46,534 bases of DNA from an uncultured Clostridia bacterium (lineage in GTDB: Bacteria; Bacillota; Clostridia; Oscillospirales; Acutalibacteraceae): positions 1-46,534 of the forward strand of contig CALWVE010000012.1 of the NCBI GenBank assembly GCA_944384905.1, given 5' to 3'. This document shows positions 1 through 7,358 of the stretch, piece after piece; position 1 is the first letter of the stretch; every line of letters starts with the position of its first letter. The notes under the pieces are model-generated. The model was not told where the DNA came from and did not search any database. It worked only from the letters and a program-made list of their open reading frames with translations. The translations under genes were made by a program, and so were the position numbers.

Positions 1-41
1 CTACTATGCAAATATAATATGCGTATAGGAGGGATGATATC

Positions 42-683
42 ATGAAGAAGAAAAGAATTTTAGGGATAGTGACAGCAATGCTCATGGTTATCGCCCTGGC
101 TCTTACGGGCTGCGGGCAGCAAGGCGAGCAGAACGCGGGAGCAACCGATTCTGAAGGCCGAAACGAAGCTATCAGCAACGAGAACAACCCCGCTGGCGAG
201 GTTACGACTGAGCCGGAAGTTACAAATTTCAAATATATCGATCGATCCGGTGAGCATGCTCTTGACGAGAATAGCGATATTGAATTCTTTGACGAGAATG
301 GCGAATTGAAACAGAACCTTCTCATAAAAGGTAATAATCTTTTAGCACTCCATACATTAAAAGAAAAATTAGCCGGAAAAGTAAAGCTTATTTATATTGA
401 TCCACCGTACTACTTTTCTGAAGATAAGAATAGCGACACTTTCTCGTATAATTCGAATTTTAAACTCTCGGCACGGTTGACGTTTATGCGTAATAGAATT
501 GAGATCTCCAAAGAGCTTCTATCCAACAATGGAGTAATCCTAATAAGTATTGATGAGGATGGACAATCATATTTGAAAATAAGCCTCGGTTTGTGCCTTT
601 ACCTTCCGCGACGGGCGGCAGGTGGAAATCCCGAATACAAAGTGGAGGGCGGCATAACCAAACGCCTACTTCCTGGGGTATAA
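42..683 (+). pseudogene. Chimeric ORF: lipoprotein leader fused to a DNA methyltransferase fragment
   Basis: The first ~22 residues are a lipoprotein signal peptide (KKKR, a hydrophobic stretch, then the lipobox LTGC), followed by a Gly/Asn/Glu-rich linker typical of secreted lipoproteins to about residue 62. From about residue 64 to 180 the sequence switches to the N-terminal catalytic part of a type III (Mod-like) N6-adenine methyltransferase, with the SAM-proximal KGNNLLAL segment, catalytic motif IYIDPPY and the conserved LTFMRNRIEISKELL and ISIDEDGQSYLK stretches. It ends after 213 residues in unrelated sequence, whereas Mod proteins are usually over 500 residues, so target recognition and the C-terminal half are absent. 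A strong ribosome site (GGAGGG) precedes the ATG. An exported methyltransferase makes no functional sense, so I read this as a recombination scar or an assembly chimera. Confidence 0.6.
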
Positions 684-695
684 CGGACATAGTTA

Positions 696-734
696 AGCCC
701 GCAGGTTCTATTTTATAGAGCCTGCGGGCTTTTT
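696..734 (+). terminator. Intrinsic terminator after the chimeric ORF
   Basis: Twelve-base arms (696-707 and 719-730, one wobble) form a GC-rich stem followed by a T run. It lies between the chimeric ORF and the convergent XRE gene. The T run is only on the plus side. Confidence 0.75.
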
Positions 735-739
735 GTCGT

Positions 740-1042
740 TTACATGGTATTCATCAGGTCGAGCAGGATTTTCTTTTGCTCATCTGTCAATGTGCTCCAT
801 TTTGCGAATAACGCCTGCTGTTCCTCGGTCAGCGATCCGCCCTCTTCACCGACCGAGAAAAACTGCGCTAATGTTATACCAAACGCCTCACACACCGCTT
901 CCAAGGTCGGCAGCGTCGGCGCGTTATTTCTTTTGAAAACATTGGTTATTGTGGAATGAGAAAGGTTGGCTTCTTTCGCCAGCCGGTAGTCTGTCCAGCC
1001 TCGCTCCTCCATGAGTTGTTTGATCCGCTTCTGTGCGTCCAT
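740..1042 (-). CDS. XRE-family helix-turn-helix regulator, 100 aa
   Basis: A small DNA-binding repressor-type protein. Residues ~4-60 form an XRE/Cro helix-turn-helix (IKQLMEERGW, DYRLAKEANLSHSTITNVF, PTLPTLEAVCEAFGITLAQFF). The C-terminal third (LTEEQQALFAKWSTLTDEQKKILLDLM) is the helical tail common in regulators carried on clostridial integrative elements and prophages. GGTGG lies just upstream of its ATG. It is divergent from the 84-aa gene at 1196, and the shared 153-bp gap carries two near-identical 16-bp motifs that are good candidates for its operators. It probably represses itself and the divergent gene; this is inference from layout. Confidence 0.85.
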   Translation of the reverse strand: MDAQKRIKQLMEERGWTDYRLAKEANLSHSTITNVFKRNNAPTLPTLEAVCEAFGITLAQFFSVGEEGGSLTEEQQALFAKWSTLTDEQKKILLDLMNTM

Positions 1043-1069
1043 GTTCCCACCTACCTATCTGTATCTATT

Positions 1070-1130
1070 ATATTTCCCAAAAGAGTGATATAATAGACGC
1101 GATTGGTAGACAGCATATTTCTCAAAAGGG
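1070..1130. promoter_or_regulatory. Pair of 16-bp direct repeats, candidate operators
   Basis: ATATTTCCCAAAAGAG (1070-1085) and ATATTTCTCAAAAGGG (1115-1130) differ at two positions and start exactly 45 bp apart. Both are followed by a TATA-containing AT-rich stretch. They sit in the gap between divergent genes at 1042 (minus) and 1196 (plus), where an XRE regulator would be expected to bind. The divergent promoters must lie in the same gap, but no single convincing -35/-10 pair could be fixed. Confidence 0.5.
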
Positions 1131-1195
1131 GTATATTGTAATTTATAGATGGGGCATAAACGGAGTATATTATACAGGATAAGGGAGCGGGCTGC

Positions 1196-1450
1196 ATGGC
1201 AGAGCAAGAAAACCTTTTTGAACGGCTGGCAAAAGAGAAAAATACCACGGTCAAGGATATACGGTCGCAGATTACAGCCCGCATTGAAGCGGGCTTGCAC
1301 GATCCAGACCCGGAGCGCCGGGCACAATGGGAAAGGATACCCTGCGTCGGGGAAATCCCCACACCGGAGGAATGGCTGCGCTATGCGGTCGAACGGATAC
1401 GGGAAGAAGGCGGCGAGGATTTTCTAAAACGATACTTGATCGATGGGTAA
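1196..1450 (+). CDS. Small Spo0A-C-terminus-like hypothetical protein, 84 aa
   Basis: Acidic 84-residue protein beginning MAEQENLFERLAKEKNTTV, followed by a helix (KDIRSQITARIEAGL) and a PTPEEWLRYAVERIR segment. Short clostridial proteins of this layout are often annotated as 'sporulation initiation factor Spo0A C-terminal' because of weak resemblance to the Spo0A DNA-binding domain, and they frequently sit beside XRE regulators on mobile elements. No receiver domain is present. The ATG is preceded by AAGGGAG at 8-nt spacing. A strong terminator lies ~140 bp downstream. Its actual role is unknown. Confidence 0.65.
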   Translation: MAEQENLFERLAKEKNTTVKDIRSQITARIEAGLHDPDPERRAQWERIPCVGEIPTPEEWLRYAVERIREEGGEDFLKRYLIDG

Positions 1451-1590
1451 AAAATGCGGTTTTGGTTTCGTTAATAGCTCGGTTCAAATTTGCCTTTTTG
1501 TTGTTTTGATTTGCACCATGCACACCACAATATATTGTTGCGAACACGGTTATAAATGGATTGATTGCATTATATATTGTGCTTTTAGAC
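1451..1590. other. AT-rich gap with a 10-bp inverted repeat, no gene
   Basis: No supportable coding region. The one structure seen is a perfect inverted repeat, CACAATATAT (1526-1535) and ATATATTGTG (1572-1581), separated by 36 bp. It could be a recombination or binding site, but nothing further supports a role. Confidence 0.35.
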
Positions 1591-1634
1591 AAACAGCAGC
1601 TTACACGGAATGTGTGAGCTGCTGTTTTTGTTTT
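1591..1634 (+). terminator. Strong intrinsic terminator
   Basis: Sixteen-base arms (1591-1606 and 1612-1627, one G-T wobble) with a five-base loop, followed by TTTTTGTTTT. It closes the small-protein unit before the broken gene at 1723. Confidence 0.85.
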
Positions 1635-1722
1635 CTGGAGAAAGGTTGAATCCGAAAAGGTTACAATGTTATAATGAATTACATTTTAATGAAAATGTTC
1701 AAAATGAAATGAGGTGTTGTAA

Positions 1723-1842
1723 ATGAAGAATGTGATCAAATCTCCTCGATTAAAATTTGGAGATACAATTGGAATTATAGCTCCTGCCATTGCACTGAAA
1801 CCGGAGTATATTAAGAATTCTGTACGCAATTCGATTTTGTAA
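1723..1842 (+). pseudogene. N-terminal remnant of LD-carboxypeptidase (S66/MccF family)
   Basis: A 39-codon reading frame, with GAGGTG 6 bp upstream of the ATG, translates to a start typical of S66 serine peptidases: basic residues, then PRLKFGDTIGIIAPA, the conserved first strand and turn of murein LD-carboxypeptidase. Intact proteins are about 300 residues and carry a nucleophile elbow (GxSD-like) and Glu/His catalytic residues, all missing here. The frame stops at TAA at 1840 and the homology ends before it. A deletion joined this stub to the upstream region of the nitrilase gene. Confidence 0.65.
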
Positions 1843-1873
1843 TTATAAATCCTAATTGCGAGGTTAAAGAAAG

Positions 1874-1901
1874 TTGACCCCTCTTGTATCAAAGCTATCA
1901 T
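1874..1901 (+). promoter_or_regulatory. Candidate promoter for the nitrilase-family gene
   Basis: TTGACC (1874-1879) and TATCAT (1896-1901) are separated by 16 bp. Transcription would begin near 1908, about 25 bp before the ATG at 1933. Confidence 0.45.
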
Positions 1902-1932
1902 GATATAAATTCAAAAGATCGAGGATTTGTAT

Positions 1933-2670
1933 ATGAAAATTGCGTTGGCTTGTTCTCATGTGATTACAAAAAATATAGCCTATAATACGGCTTCTATTTT
2001 GCGTACGATGGAGCAGTGCCGGGGGAAAGCCGACTTGATTGTATTCGGAGAATCCATGCTTCAGGGGTTTGAAAGCCTGACTTGGGATTACGAAACCGAT
2101 CGCGGTATGGCGGTTTCTCTGGATGATCCATCTATTGCGCAAATTCAAAATGCCGCAAAACAGAACCATCTTGCCGTGTCGTTCGGTTTTATTCAAAAAG
2201 AAGCGGACGCGCTTTTTAGTAGCCAGCTGGTTGTGGACAATAACGGAGAAATTCTTCATCTTTTCCATCGGGTCAGCGAGGGCTGGAAAGCGTATTGGCA
2301 AACCGATTCACATTATCGGGAAGGGGAGAAGTTCCAAACGTTTTCTTATGGCGGAAAAACGTTTTCGATTGCGCTGTGCGGGGATTTGTGGACAGAGGGC
2401 AGGCCGGAGGAGATGATGCGCCTGCATCCGGATGCGGTTCTGTGGCCGGTATGGTGTGATTTTGAAGCCCACGAATGGAACGAGACCGTCAAATACGAGT
2501 ATGCCCGGCAGGCCGCGCTGTGCGGTGACCGGATTCTTTATGTCAATCCATTTTGTACCGATTCGTTTGTTTCCGATGTTGCCACCGGCGGTGCGGCCTG
2601 TTTTGAAAAAGGGCAAATCTCGGAGGAGTTGCCGGCGGGAAAAAGCGGAACTATGATTCTTGAAATCTGA
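1933..2670 (+). CDS. Carbon-nitrogen hydrolase (nitrilase superfamily), 245 aa
   Basis: Cytoplasmic amidase-type hydrolase of the nitrilase/omega-amidase fold, which cleaves C-N bonds of amides through a cysteine thioester. The Glu-Lys-Cys triad is visible: Glu40 in LIVFGESML, Lys119 in RVSEGWKAYW and Cys149 in IALCGDLW. Length is near the family minimum (~250-280). The ATG at 1933 is chosen because GAGG at 1921-1924 is 8 bp upstream; an upstream TTG at 1927 would overlap that site. The gene is monocistronic, with its own promoter and a strong terminator. The substrate cannot be told from sequence; the LCGDLW context differs from classical NIT2 or beta-ureidopropionase motifs, so I leave it unnamed. 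Confidence 0.85.
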   Translation: MKIALACSHVITKNIAYNTASILRTMEQCRGKADLIVFGESMLQGFESLTWDYETDRGMAVSLDDPSIAQIQNAAKQNHLAVSFGFIQKEADALFSSQLVVDNNGEILHLFHRVSEGWKAYWQTDSHYREGEKFQTFSYGGKTFSIALCGDLWTEGRPEEMMRLHPDAVLWPVWCDFEAHEWNETVKYEYARQAALCGDRILYVNPFCTDSFVSDVATGGAACFEKGQISEELPAGKSGTMILEI

Positions 2671-2685
2671 ATCTTTTTGTAAACG

Positions 2686-2719
2686 AAAGATCCCGGACAA
2701 AACCGCCCGGGATCTTTTA
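2686..2719. terminator. Bidirectional intrinsic terminator
   Basis: Perfect 11-bp stem (AAAGATCCCGG at 2686-2696, its complement at 2707-2717). T-rich tails on both strands let it end the nitrilase gene (plus) and the XRE/small-ORF unit arriving from the minus strand. Confidence 0.85.
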
Positions 2720-2812
2720 AATGCGCGAAAACCGAAGCCGACAAAATCGGTTCCGGTTTTCGGCAAGAAAGATGAAACAAAAATGCCGATCAATGCATAT
2801 TGGAACAGAACT

Positions 2813-2929
2813 TTACTGATTTTTCCGCAGAACCCCGGCACAGACGGAGAAAGCCGATTGATGGGGAGAGGCGACATTCGGCAGCGCATATAGCGGGGAA
2901 TGCTTTTGAATGGTAGAAATTTTAAACAT
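2813..2929 (-). CDS. Candidate 38-aa small ORF downstream of the XRE gene
   Basis: A 38-codon minus-strand frame starts at ATG 2929, with AAAGGAG about 8 bp upstream, and stops at 2813. It begins 37 bp after the stop codon of the XRE-repeat gene and is followed by the bidirectional terminator, so both would lie on one transcript. The product is basic, starts MFKISTIQKHSPLYALP and contains a single Cys. It has no transmembrane segment or recognised domain. It may be a real small protein or peptide, or chance; the ribosome site and placement are the only support. Confidence 0.35.
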   Translation of the reverse strand: MFKISTIQKHSPLYALPNVASPHQSAFSVCAGVLRKNQ

Positions 2930-2965
2930 GGTCGGGGCTCCTTTCGGTCTATACTCTTTTGGGCA

Positions 2966-3886
2966 TTACAGGAAATGCGCAATTTTTTTCAGTTCTTCTG
3001 TGGAACCGGAAGCCAGAATAGCTTCCAGCATCTTATGCAGCGATTCGCTCGAGAGGAAAGGATACAGCTTGCGGCAGGTTTTGGATTTGCCTTGTGCCAC
3101 CAATTTGTCAACCAGGACGTCTAGTGTTTCCTGATCTAAAAACGGCGCCAGAGCAGTCAGGTTGTCGTCGTTGACTTCCTGATCGGCAGAACGCAAAATC
3201 AGTTTGTTCAGCGCTTGCTGAGAAAGGAACGGCGCCAGCGGAACCAAGTCTTTTACATTACCATCGGCTCTTTCGATGATACTGTCAAGCGCTTCCTGCG
3301 AAAGAAACGGAGCCAGTCCGACAAGGTCGTGCAGATTTCCTTCAAGCGTTGCCGCCAAGCGGTTCAGCGACTGCTCGCTCAAAAACGGGGCCAGCGCGAT
3401 AGCGTTTTTAATATTAAGGTTGCCTTCGTTTTCCATGGCGTGGGTAACCAGATCATCCAGCATTTTTTCATCCAGAAACGGCGCGATATCGATCAGCTTA
3501 TCCAAAGTAAAACCGTCTTCTGAGGTGGGCTTTTTTGCAATGCGCTCCACAAATTTTGCGGTTTGATCAGGCTTGAGTACCGGTGCAACGTGGGTGAGGG
3601 TGTCAAGGTCCGGAACTTCCACTGGCACGCTGCCGTTTTCTTCCATCTCTACCGCCGCTTTAACCAATTCGGTTTCGCGGGAGTTTCCCAGCAGTTCGTC
3701 GATGGTGCAGTGAAAGGCGGCCGAAAGTTCCGAGAGTTTGGAAATATCCGGCATCGAATTGCCGCGTTCCCAGTTGGATACAGCCTGGTAGCTAACGCCC
3801 AGTAGGTCAGCCAGATTCATCTGTGTCAGATTGTTTTTCATGCGCAGGTCTTTGATTTTGCGACCGACTTGTACGGTATCGAACAT
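2966..3886 (-). CDS. XRE regulator with seven APFL helical repeats, 306 aa
   Basis: Residues ~6-68 are a canonical XRE helix-turn-helix (IKDLRMKNNLTQMNLADLL, SYQAVSNWERG, ELSAAFHCTIDELLG). After a linker, residues ~95-300 hold seven repeats of 27-33 residues with core [A/L]APFL-[S/D]-x-x-x-LDxLI: HVAPVLKPD, DIAPFLDEK, ALAPFLSEQ, GLAPFLSQE, PLAPFLSQQ, ALAPFLDQE and KLYPFLSSE. They look like an alpha-solenoid, suggesting that DNA binding is coupled to protein contact or oligomerisation. The start is the ATG at 3886 because AAGAGG precedes it by 8 bp; a frame extension to 4000 has no ribosome site and would enter the LysR terminator. No target gene is obvious apart from itself and the 38-aa ORF. 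Confidence 0.85.
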   Translation of the reverse strand: MFDTVQVGRKIKDLRMKNNLTQMNLADLLGVSYQAVSNWERGNSMPDISKLSELSAAFHCTIDELLGNSRETELVKAAVEMEENGSVPVEVPDLDTLTHVAPVLKPDQTAKFVERIAKKPTSEDGFTLDKLIDIAPFLDEKMLDDLVTHAMENEGNLNIKNAIALAPFLSEQSLNRLAATLEGNLHDLVGLAPFLSQEALDSIIERADGNVKDLVPLAPFLSQQALNKLILRSADQEVNDDNLTALAPFLDQETLDVLVDKLVAQGKSKTCRKLYPFLSSESLHKMLEAILASGSTEELKKIAHFL

Positions 3887-3950
3887 GTTGAAAACCTCTT
3901 TTCGTTTGGTTTGGTTTCGTTGTGGTTTCATCATACGCTTTTGATGTTTT

Positions 3951-4006
3951 AAAAACAAGCAAGCGGTGCTTGAGCCGGTTTTTTTCGGCTTTACAAGCAT
4001 CGCTTG
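3951..4006 (-). terminator. Long terminator of the LysR gene
   Basis: On the minus strand, a two-part hairpin with outer arms 4006-3994 and 3972-3960 (13 bp, one wobble) and an inner AGCCG/CGGCT stem is followed by a T-rich tail. It lies directly after the lysR stop and before the XRE start. Confidence 0.8.
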
Positions 4007-4025
4007 AGTTCATTTTTATTAGGTT

Positions 4026-4931
4026 TTATTTAGAAAAATAGTGCGATTGCGCTTCCAGCGTTTTTTGGCAGAAATCAAAGAAATCAAGATATCTTGGAGC
4101 AAAGATCGATTGCTTGGGCATAACGAAATTGAATTCGCGGCGGATATCATCCGGCAGACACAAAGGAACCAGCGCGCCGGAGCGCAGTTCTTCGTGTACA
4201 ACCGGTTCATAGACAAACGCGATGGCTTCATTTTTCTCTACCAGCGTTTTAATCGCAGCAAAATTGCTGATGCGGCAGATGTGGCGGAAGTCATTCATTT
4301 TCAGCGAATACTGTTCGAGCAGACGCTCGATGATCTCGCGGTTTCCCGAGCCGTCTTCGCGCACAGCAATCCGTTCGTCTAAAAGATCGCTGAAATGCAC
4401 TGGCTTGTTGGCCAGATGGCTTTTCGGGGAACAGATGCCGATGAAATGTTCCAGACGCAGCAAACAGTAATCATAGCTGTTTTTATCGAAGAAACCTTCC
4501 AGCAGCGCAACATCGATCTGATTGTTGTGCAGCTTATTCAGCAGCACGCGTGTGCTGTCTACAAACAGGTCGATATCCGTATCGGGGTATTCATCCAGGT
4601 ATTTCGCCAAAACAGAGGGCATGACAAATTCGCCGATTGTTTTCGTGGCGCCGATTCTTAGCGGACGCTTTTCGGCGGGCGCAAACATGGCGCGCTCAGC
4701 CTGGTCGGCGTTGTGTTTTAGTTGCAGGGTGTATTCGTAAAGTTCGCGCCCTTTGGCTGTCAGAATGAGCTGTTTGTTTTTGTATTCGAAAAGGCGTGTC
4801 TGATACCGGTGTTCCAGATATTGGATATGCTGCGTTACCGTAGGCTGCGTGACAAACAGTCGCTGCGCCGTTTTGGTGTAACTGTGCGTTTCACAGAGAA
4901 TCAGAAAAGTTTCGTAGCGATAATCCAGCAT
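4026..4931 (-). CDS. LysR-family transcriptional regulator, 301 aa
   Basis: Residues ~1-60 form the LysR winged helix-turn-helix (ETFLILCETHSYTKTAQRLF, TQPTVTQHIQYLEHRY, RLFEYKNKQLILTAKG). Residues ~85-290 are the periplasmic-binding-protein-like effector domain (PLRIGATKTIGEFVMPSVL and onward). The start at 4931 is preferred: CAGGAG lies 6-7 bp upstream, whereas the ATG at 4961 has no ribosome site. It is divergent from the GH27 alpha-galactosidase, with promoters for both in the 200-bp gap, so it probably controls that gene and itself. The ligand is unknown. Confidence 0.9.
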   Translation of the reverse strand: MLDYRYETFLILCETHSYTKTAQRLFVTQPTVTQHIQYLEHRYQTRLFEYKNKQLILTAKGRELYEYTLQLKHNADQAERAMFAPAEKRPLRIGATKTIGEFVMPSVLAKYLDEYPDTDIDLFVDSTRVLLNKLHNNQIDVALLEGFFDKNSYDYCLLRLEHFIGICSPKSHLANKPVHFSDLLDERIAVREDGSGNREIIERLLEQYSLKMNDFRHICRISNFAAIKTLVEKNEAIAFVYEPVVHEELRSGALVPLCLPDDIRREFNFVMPKQSIFAPRYLDFFDFCQKTLEAQSHYFSK

Positions 4932-4983
4932 AACGGGCTCCTGTTCCAGAAATTTTTTCATTTAAAAAATGAATCCTATCTTG

Positions 4984-5012
4984 ACTATATACTAAATTAA
5001 GAAGAAAATCAA
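4984..5012 (-). promoter_or_regulatory. Promoter of the LysR gene
   Basis: Minus-strand TTGATT (5012-5007) and TATAGT (4989-4984) with a 17-bp spacer, placed just upstream of the lysR start and back to back with the GH27 promoter. Confidence 0.6.
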
Positions 5013-5073
5013 GCCGGAAACTTTTGGCGCGGCTTTACAAAAGCCGCAGATGCTTAAATGATGAAAATGCATC

Positions 5074-5102
5074 TTGACAGACAGCCTGTTTTCTTCTTTA
5101 AT
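5074..5102 (+). promoter_or_regulatory. Promoter of the alpha-galactosidase gene
   Basis: Perfect -35 TTGACA (5074-5079), 17-bp spacer and TTTAAT (5097-5102). GGAGGAG at 5122-5128 lies a few bases before the ATG at 5135. Confidence 0.7.
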
Positions 5103-5134
5103 AAAGGCATACATCGATTTGGGAGGAGTTAAAA

Positions 5135-6409
5135 ATGGATCATCGTGTATGTGCGCTTACACCGCCCATGGGCTGGAACAGTTGGGACTGTTACGGAGCC
5201 GCCGTTAACGAAGAGCAGCTTCTGGGCAATGCTGCCTATATGGCCAAGTATCTGAAACCTTACGGTTGGGAATATGTTGTCTGTGATATTCAGTGGTATG
5301 AACCGGATGCGTTCGATACCGACTATACGCCGCTGGCGCCGCTCTGCATGGATGCTTACAGCCGCCTGATTCCCGCGGAAAAGCGGTTTCCTTCCGCGGC
5401 GGGCGGTCGCGGGTTCGCTTCGATCGCGGCGCAGATTCATGCCATGGGGCTGAAATTCGGTATTCATATCCTGCGCGGAATCCCCCGCCAGGCCGTTCAT
5501 GCCCGTATGCCGATCCTGGGCGGCGGTACAGCCGATCAGGTGGCTAATCCCTTCTCGATCTGCGCCTGGAACAGCGATATGTACGGCGTAAAAGATACGC
5601 CGCTGGGGCAGGCATATTATGATTCCCTGTTTGCACTTTACGCCGAATGGGGTGTGGACTACGTAAAAGTTGACGATATCGCCTGCGTAAAATCCACGCC
5701 GGAACATCCCTATTCCGCGCGGCATGAAATTGAAATGATCCGCAAGGCGATCGACCGCTGTGGACGCCCGATGGTTCTCAGCCTTTCTCCCGGCCCGGCA
5801 CCGCTTGAAGAAGCCTGGCATCTGGGAACCCATGCTAATTTGTGGCGCATGACAGACGATTTGTGGGATGACTGGAGTGCGCTGAAAGCGATGTTCCGCC
5901 GGTGTGAACAGTGGCAGTTTGCCGTTTCTCCGGGCAACTGGCCCGACTGCGATATGCTGCCGATCGGGCATTTGAATGTTAATCACCGCAAGGGCAGCCG
6001 GTATACGCGCCTGACGCACGACGAACAGATTACGATGATGAACCTGTGGTGTATGTTCCGCTCGCCGCTGATGATCGGCGCCGAAATGCGCGATAACGAC
6101 GCGTTTACGCTCAGCCTGCTTACCAACCGCGATCTGCTCGAGATTCACCAAAAGGCGCAGGATGCCCATCAGGTTCGGCGAACCGAGGACGAGGCTGTTT
6201 GGCGCTCACAAGACGCGGAAGGCCATGTGTATTTGGCGCTGTTTAATCTGAGCGAAAACGAGCGAACCATTACGGCTGATCTGCCCGGAAACAGCCGTTC
6301 GGTCTATGATGTTTGGACGCATGATTGCCAGCCCTGCAGCGGCACGCAGCTCAGCCGCCGTTTGGCGCCGCACGCTTCAGCCGTGTATCGCGTAGAAATT
6401 GACCGCTGA
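5135..6409 (+). CDS. GH27-family alpha-galactosidase, 424 aa
   Basis: Retaining glycoside hydrolase of family GH27 (clan GH-D), expected to release terminal alpha-galactose or alpha-GalNAc. The hallmark start PPMGWNSWDCYG is at residues ~10-21. The nucleophile is Asp180 in VDYVKVDD, and the acid/base Asp is in WRMTDD (241/242). A C-terminal beta domain follows from ~350. There is no signal peptide or surface anchor, so it acts in the cytoplasm on imported oligosaccharides such as melibiose or raffinose fragments. No transporter is adjacent. It is divergent from and probably regulated by the LysR protein. Galactosidase and N-acetylgalactosaminidase activity cannot be separated by eye. Confidence 0.9.
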   Translation: MDHRVCALTPPMGWNSWDCYGAAVNEEQLLGNAAYMAKYLKPYGWEYVVCDIQWYEPDAFDTDYTPLAPLCMDAYSRLIPAEKRFPSAAGGRGFASIAAQIHAMGLKFGIHILRGIPRQAVHARMPILGGGTADQVANPFSICAWNSDMYGVKDTPLGQAYYDSLFALYAEWGVDYVKVDDIACVKSTPEHPYSARHEIEMIRKAIDRCGRPMVLSLSPGPAPLEEAWHLGTHANLWRMTDDLWDDWSALKAMFRRCEQWQFAVSPGNWPDCDMLPIGHLNVNHRKGSRYTRLTHDEQITMMNLWCMFRSPLMIGAEMRDNDAFTLSLLTNRDLLEIHQKAQDAHQVRRTEDEAVWRSQDAEGHVYLALFNLSENERTITADLPGNSRSVYDVWTHDCQPCSGTQLSRRLAPHASAVYRVEIDR

Positions 6410-6428
6410 ATCGGCGTGTAAGTTTAAA

Positions 6429-6464
6429 GGAAAGCTTTCCAATCGGATGCTTTTGTGCTATACT
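6429..6464 (+). promoter_or_regulatory. Promoter with overlapping palindrome, PHP gene
   Basis: TTTCCA (6436-6441) and TATACT (6459-6464) with a 17-bp spacer. A perfect 12-bp palindrome, GGAAAGCTTTCC (6429-6440), covers the weak -35 and is placed where a repressor or activator could act. Confidence 0.5.
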
Positions 6465-6504
6465 AAAACAAATCGGTAAATTTTTGATCGTGGAGGCGAT
6501 GGGA

Positions 6505-7335
6505 ATGGCTATTTGTCTGCCCGATTGTCATACGCATTCTCTATATTCTTTCGATGGGCACGAACCTGTTGCAGCTTTGCTCGAAGGCGCTCGTGCCGCT
6601 GGACTTACTCATTTAACGTTGACTGACCACTGCGAATGCAACGGCTATAATGCCGAAATTCGCGAGCGGTTGTGTGCGGGTTATCGGGATGTTCAGGATC
6701 TTCAAAAGGAAGCCGGAACGATCCGCTTGCAGTGCGGCATCGAACTGGGCCAGGCTACGCAGGATCTTGCTGCGGCGGAAGACGCTTTGGCTGCGCGTCC
6801 CTGGGGCGTGGTGATCGGTTCTTTGCATAACCTGCGGGAGAAAGAAGACTTTTGTTATCTCGATTACGACAAGGAAGATGTACCGGCGCTGCTGCATCGT
6901 TATTTTGATGAACTGCTCGAACTGCTCGATTGGGGCAAGTTCGATACGCTCGCTCATCTGACCTATCCGCTGCGTTATATTTGCGGGGATTACGGCCTGC
7001 CGGTTGATCTCACCCCGTATCTTGCGCAGATTGAAGTTGTTTTGGATCGTTTGATCCGATCCGGAAAAGCGTTGGAACTCAATACATCCGGTTGGCGTCA
7101 GAAAATGGGCGTACCGATGCCGGATGCACCGATTTTGAAGATGTATCGGGACATGGGTGGAAAACAGGTCACGCTTGGCAGCGATGCGCATAGAAGCGCC
7201 GATATCGGCGCAGACATTGCCCGCGGCTGCCGGATGCTGCGTGAACTGGGATTTGCAGGCGTAACCGTATTTGAAGCGCGCCGGCCTGTTTTTTATCCGT
7301 TTGAAGAAGATCAAAAAGCTGTGGAAACCTGCTGA
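6505..7335 (+). CDS. PHP-domain phosphoesterase (histidinol-phosphatase-like), 276 aa
   Basis: Metal-dependent phosphatase of the PHP superfamily. Metal ligands are visible as DCHTHS near the N-terminus, LTDHCE, an internal IGSLHN and the C-terminal GSDAHRSADIG. Length and motif spacing fit HisJ/HisK-type histidinol phosphatases, but no other his genes are nearby, so the substrate is open. The ATG at 6505 is chosen because GGAGG (6492-6496) is 8 bp upstream; the longer frame from TTG 6484 would contain that site. It is followed 23 bp later by the Lrp regulator, possibly cotranscribed. Confidence 0.8.
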   Translation: MAICLPDCHTHSLYSFDGHEPVAALLEGARAAGLTHLTLTDHCECNGYNAEIRERLCAGYRDVQDLQKEAGTIRLQCGIELGQATQDLAAAEDALAARPWGVVIGSLHNLREKEDFCYLDYDKEDVPALLHRYFDELLELLDWGKFDTLAHLTYPLRYICGDYGLPVDLTPYLAQIEVVLDRLIRSGKALELNTSGWRQKMGVPMPDAPILKMYRDMGGKQVTLGSDAHRSADIGADIARGCRMLRELGFAGVTVFEARRPVFYPFEEDQKAVETC

Positions 7336-7358
7336 TTTTTAGAAAGGAAGAAGTTGTT

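Noticed and set aside
1526..1581. Inverted repeat CACAATATAT as a transposon end
   Set aside because: No transposase fragment or target duplication was found nearby; AT-rich repeats of this size arise by chance.
3887..4000. N-terminal extension of the XRE-repeat protein
   Set aside because: It would read through the lysR terminator region; the helix-turn-helix starts right after the ATG at 3886, which has AAGAGG upstream.
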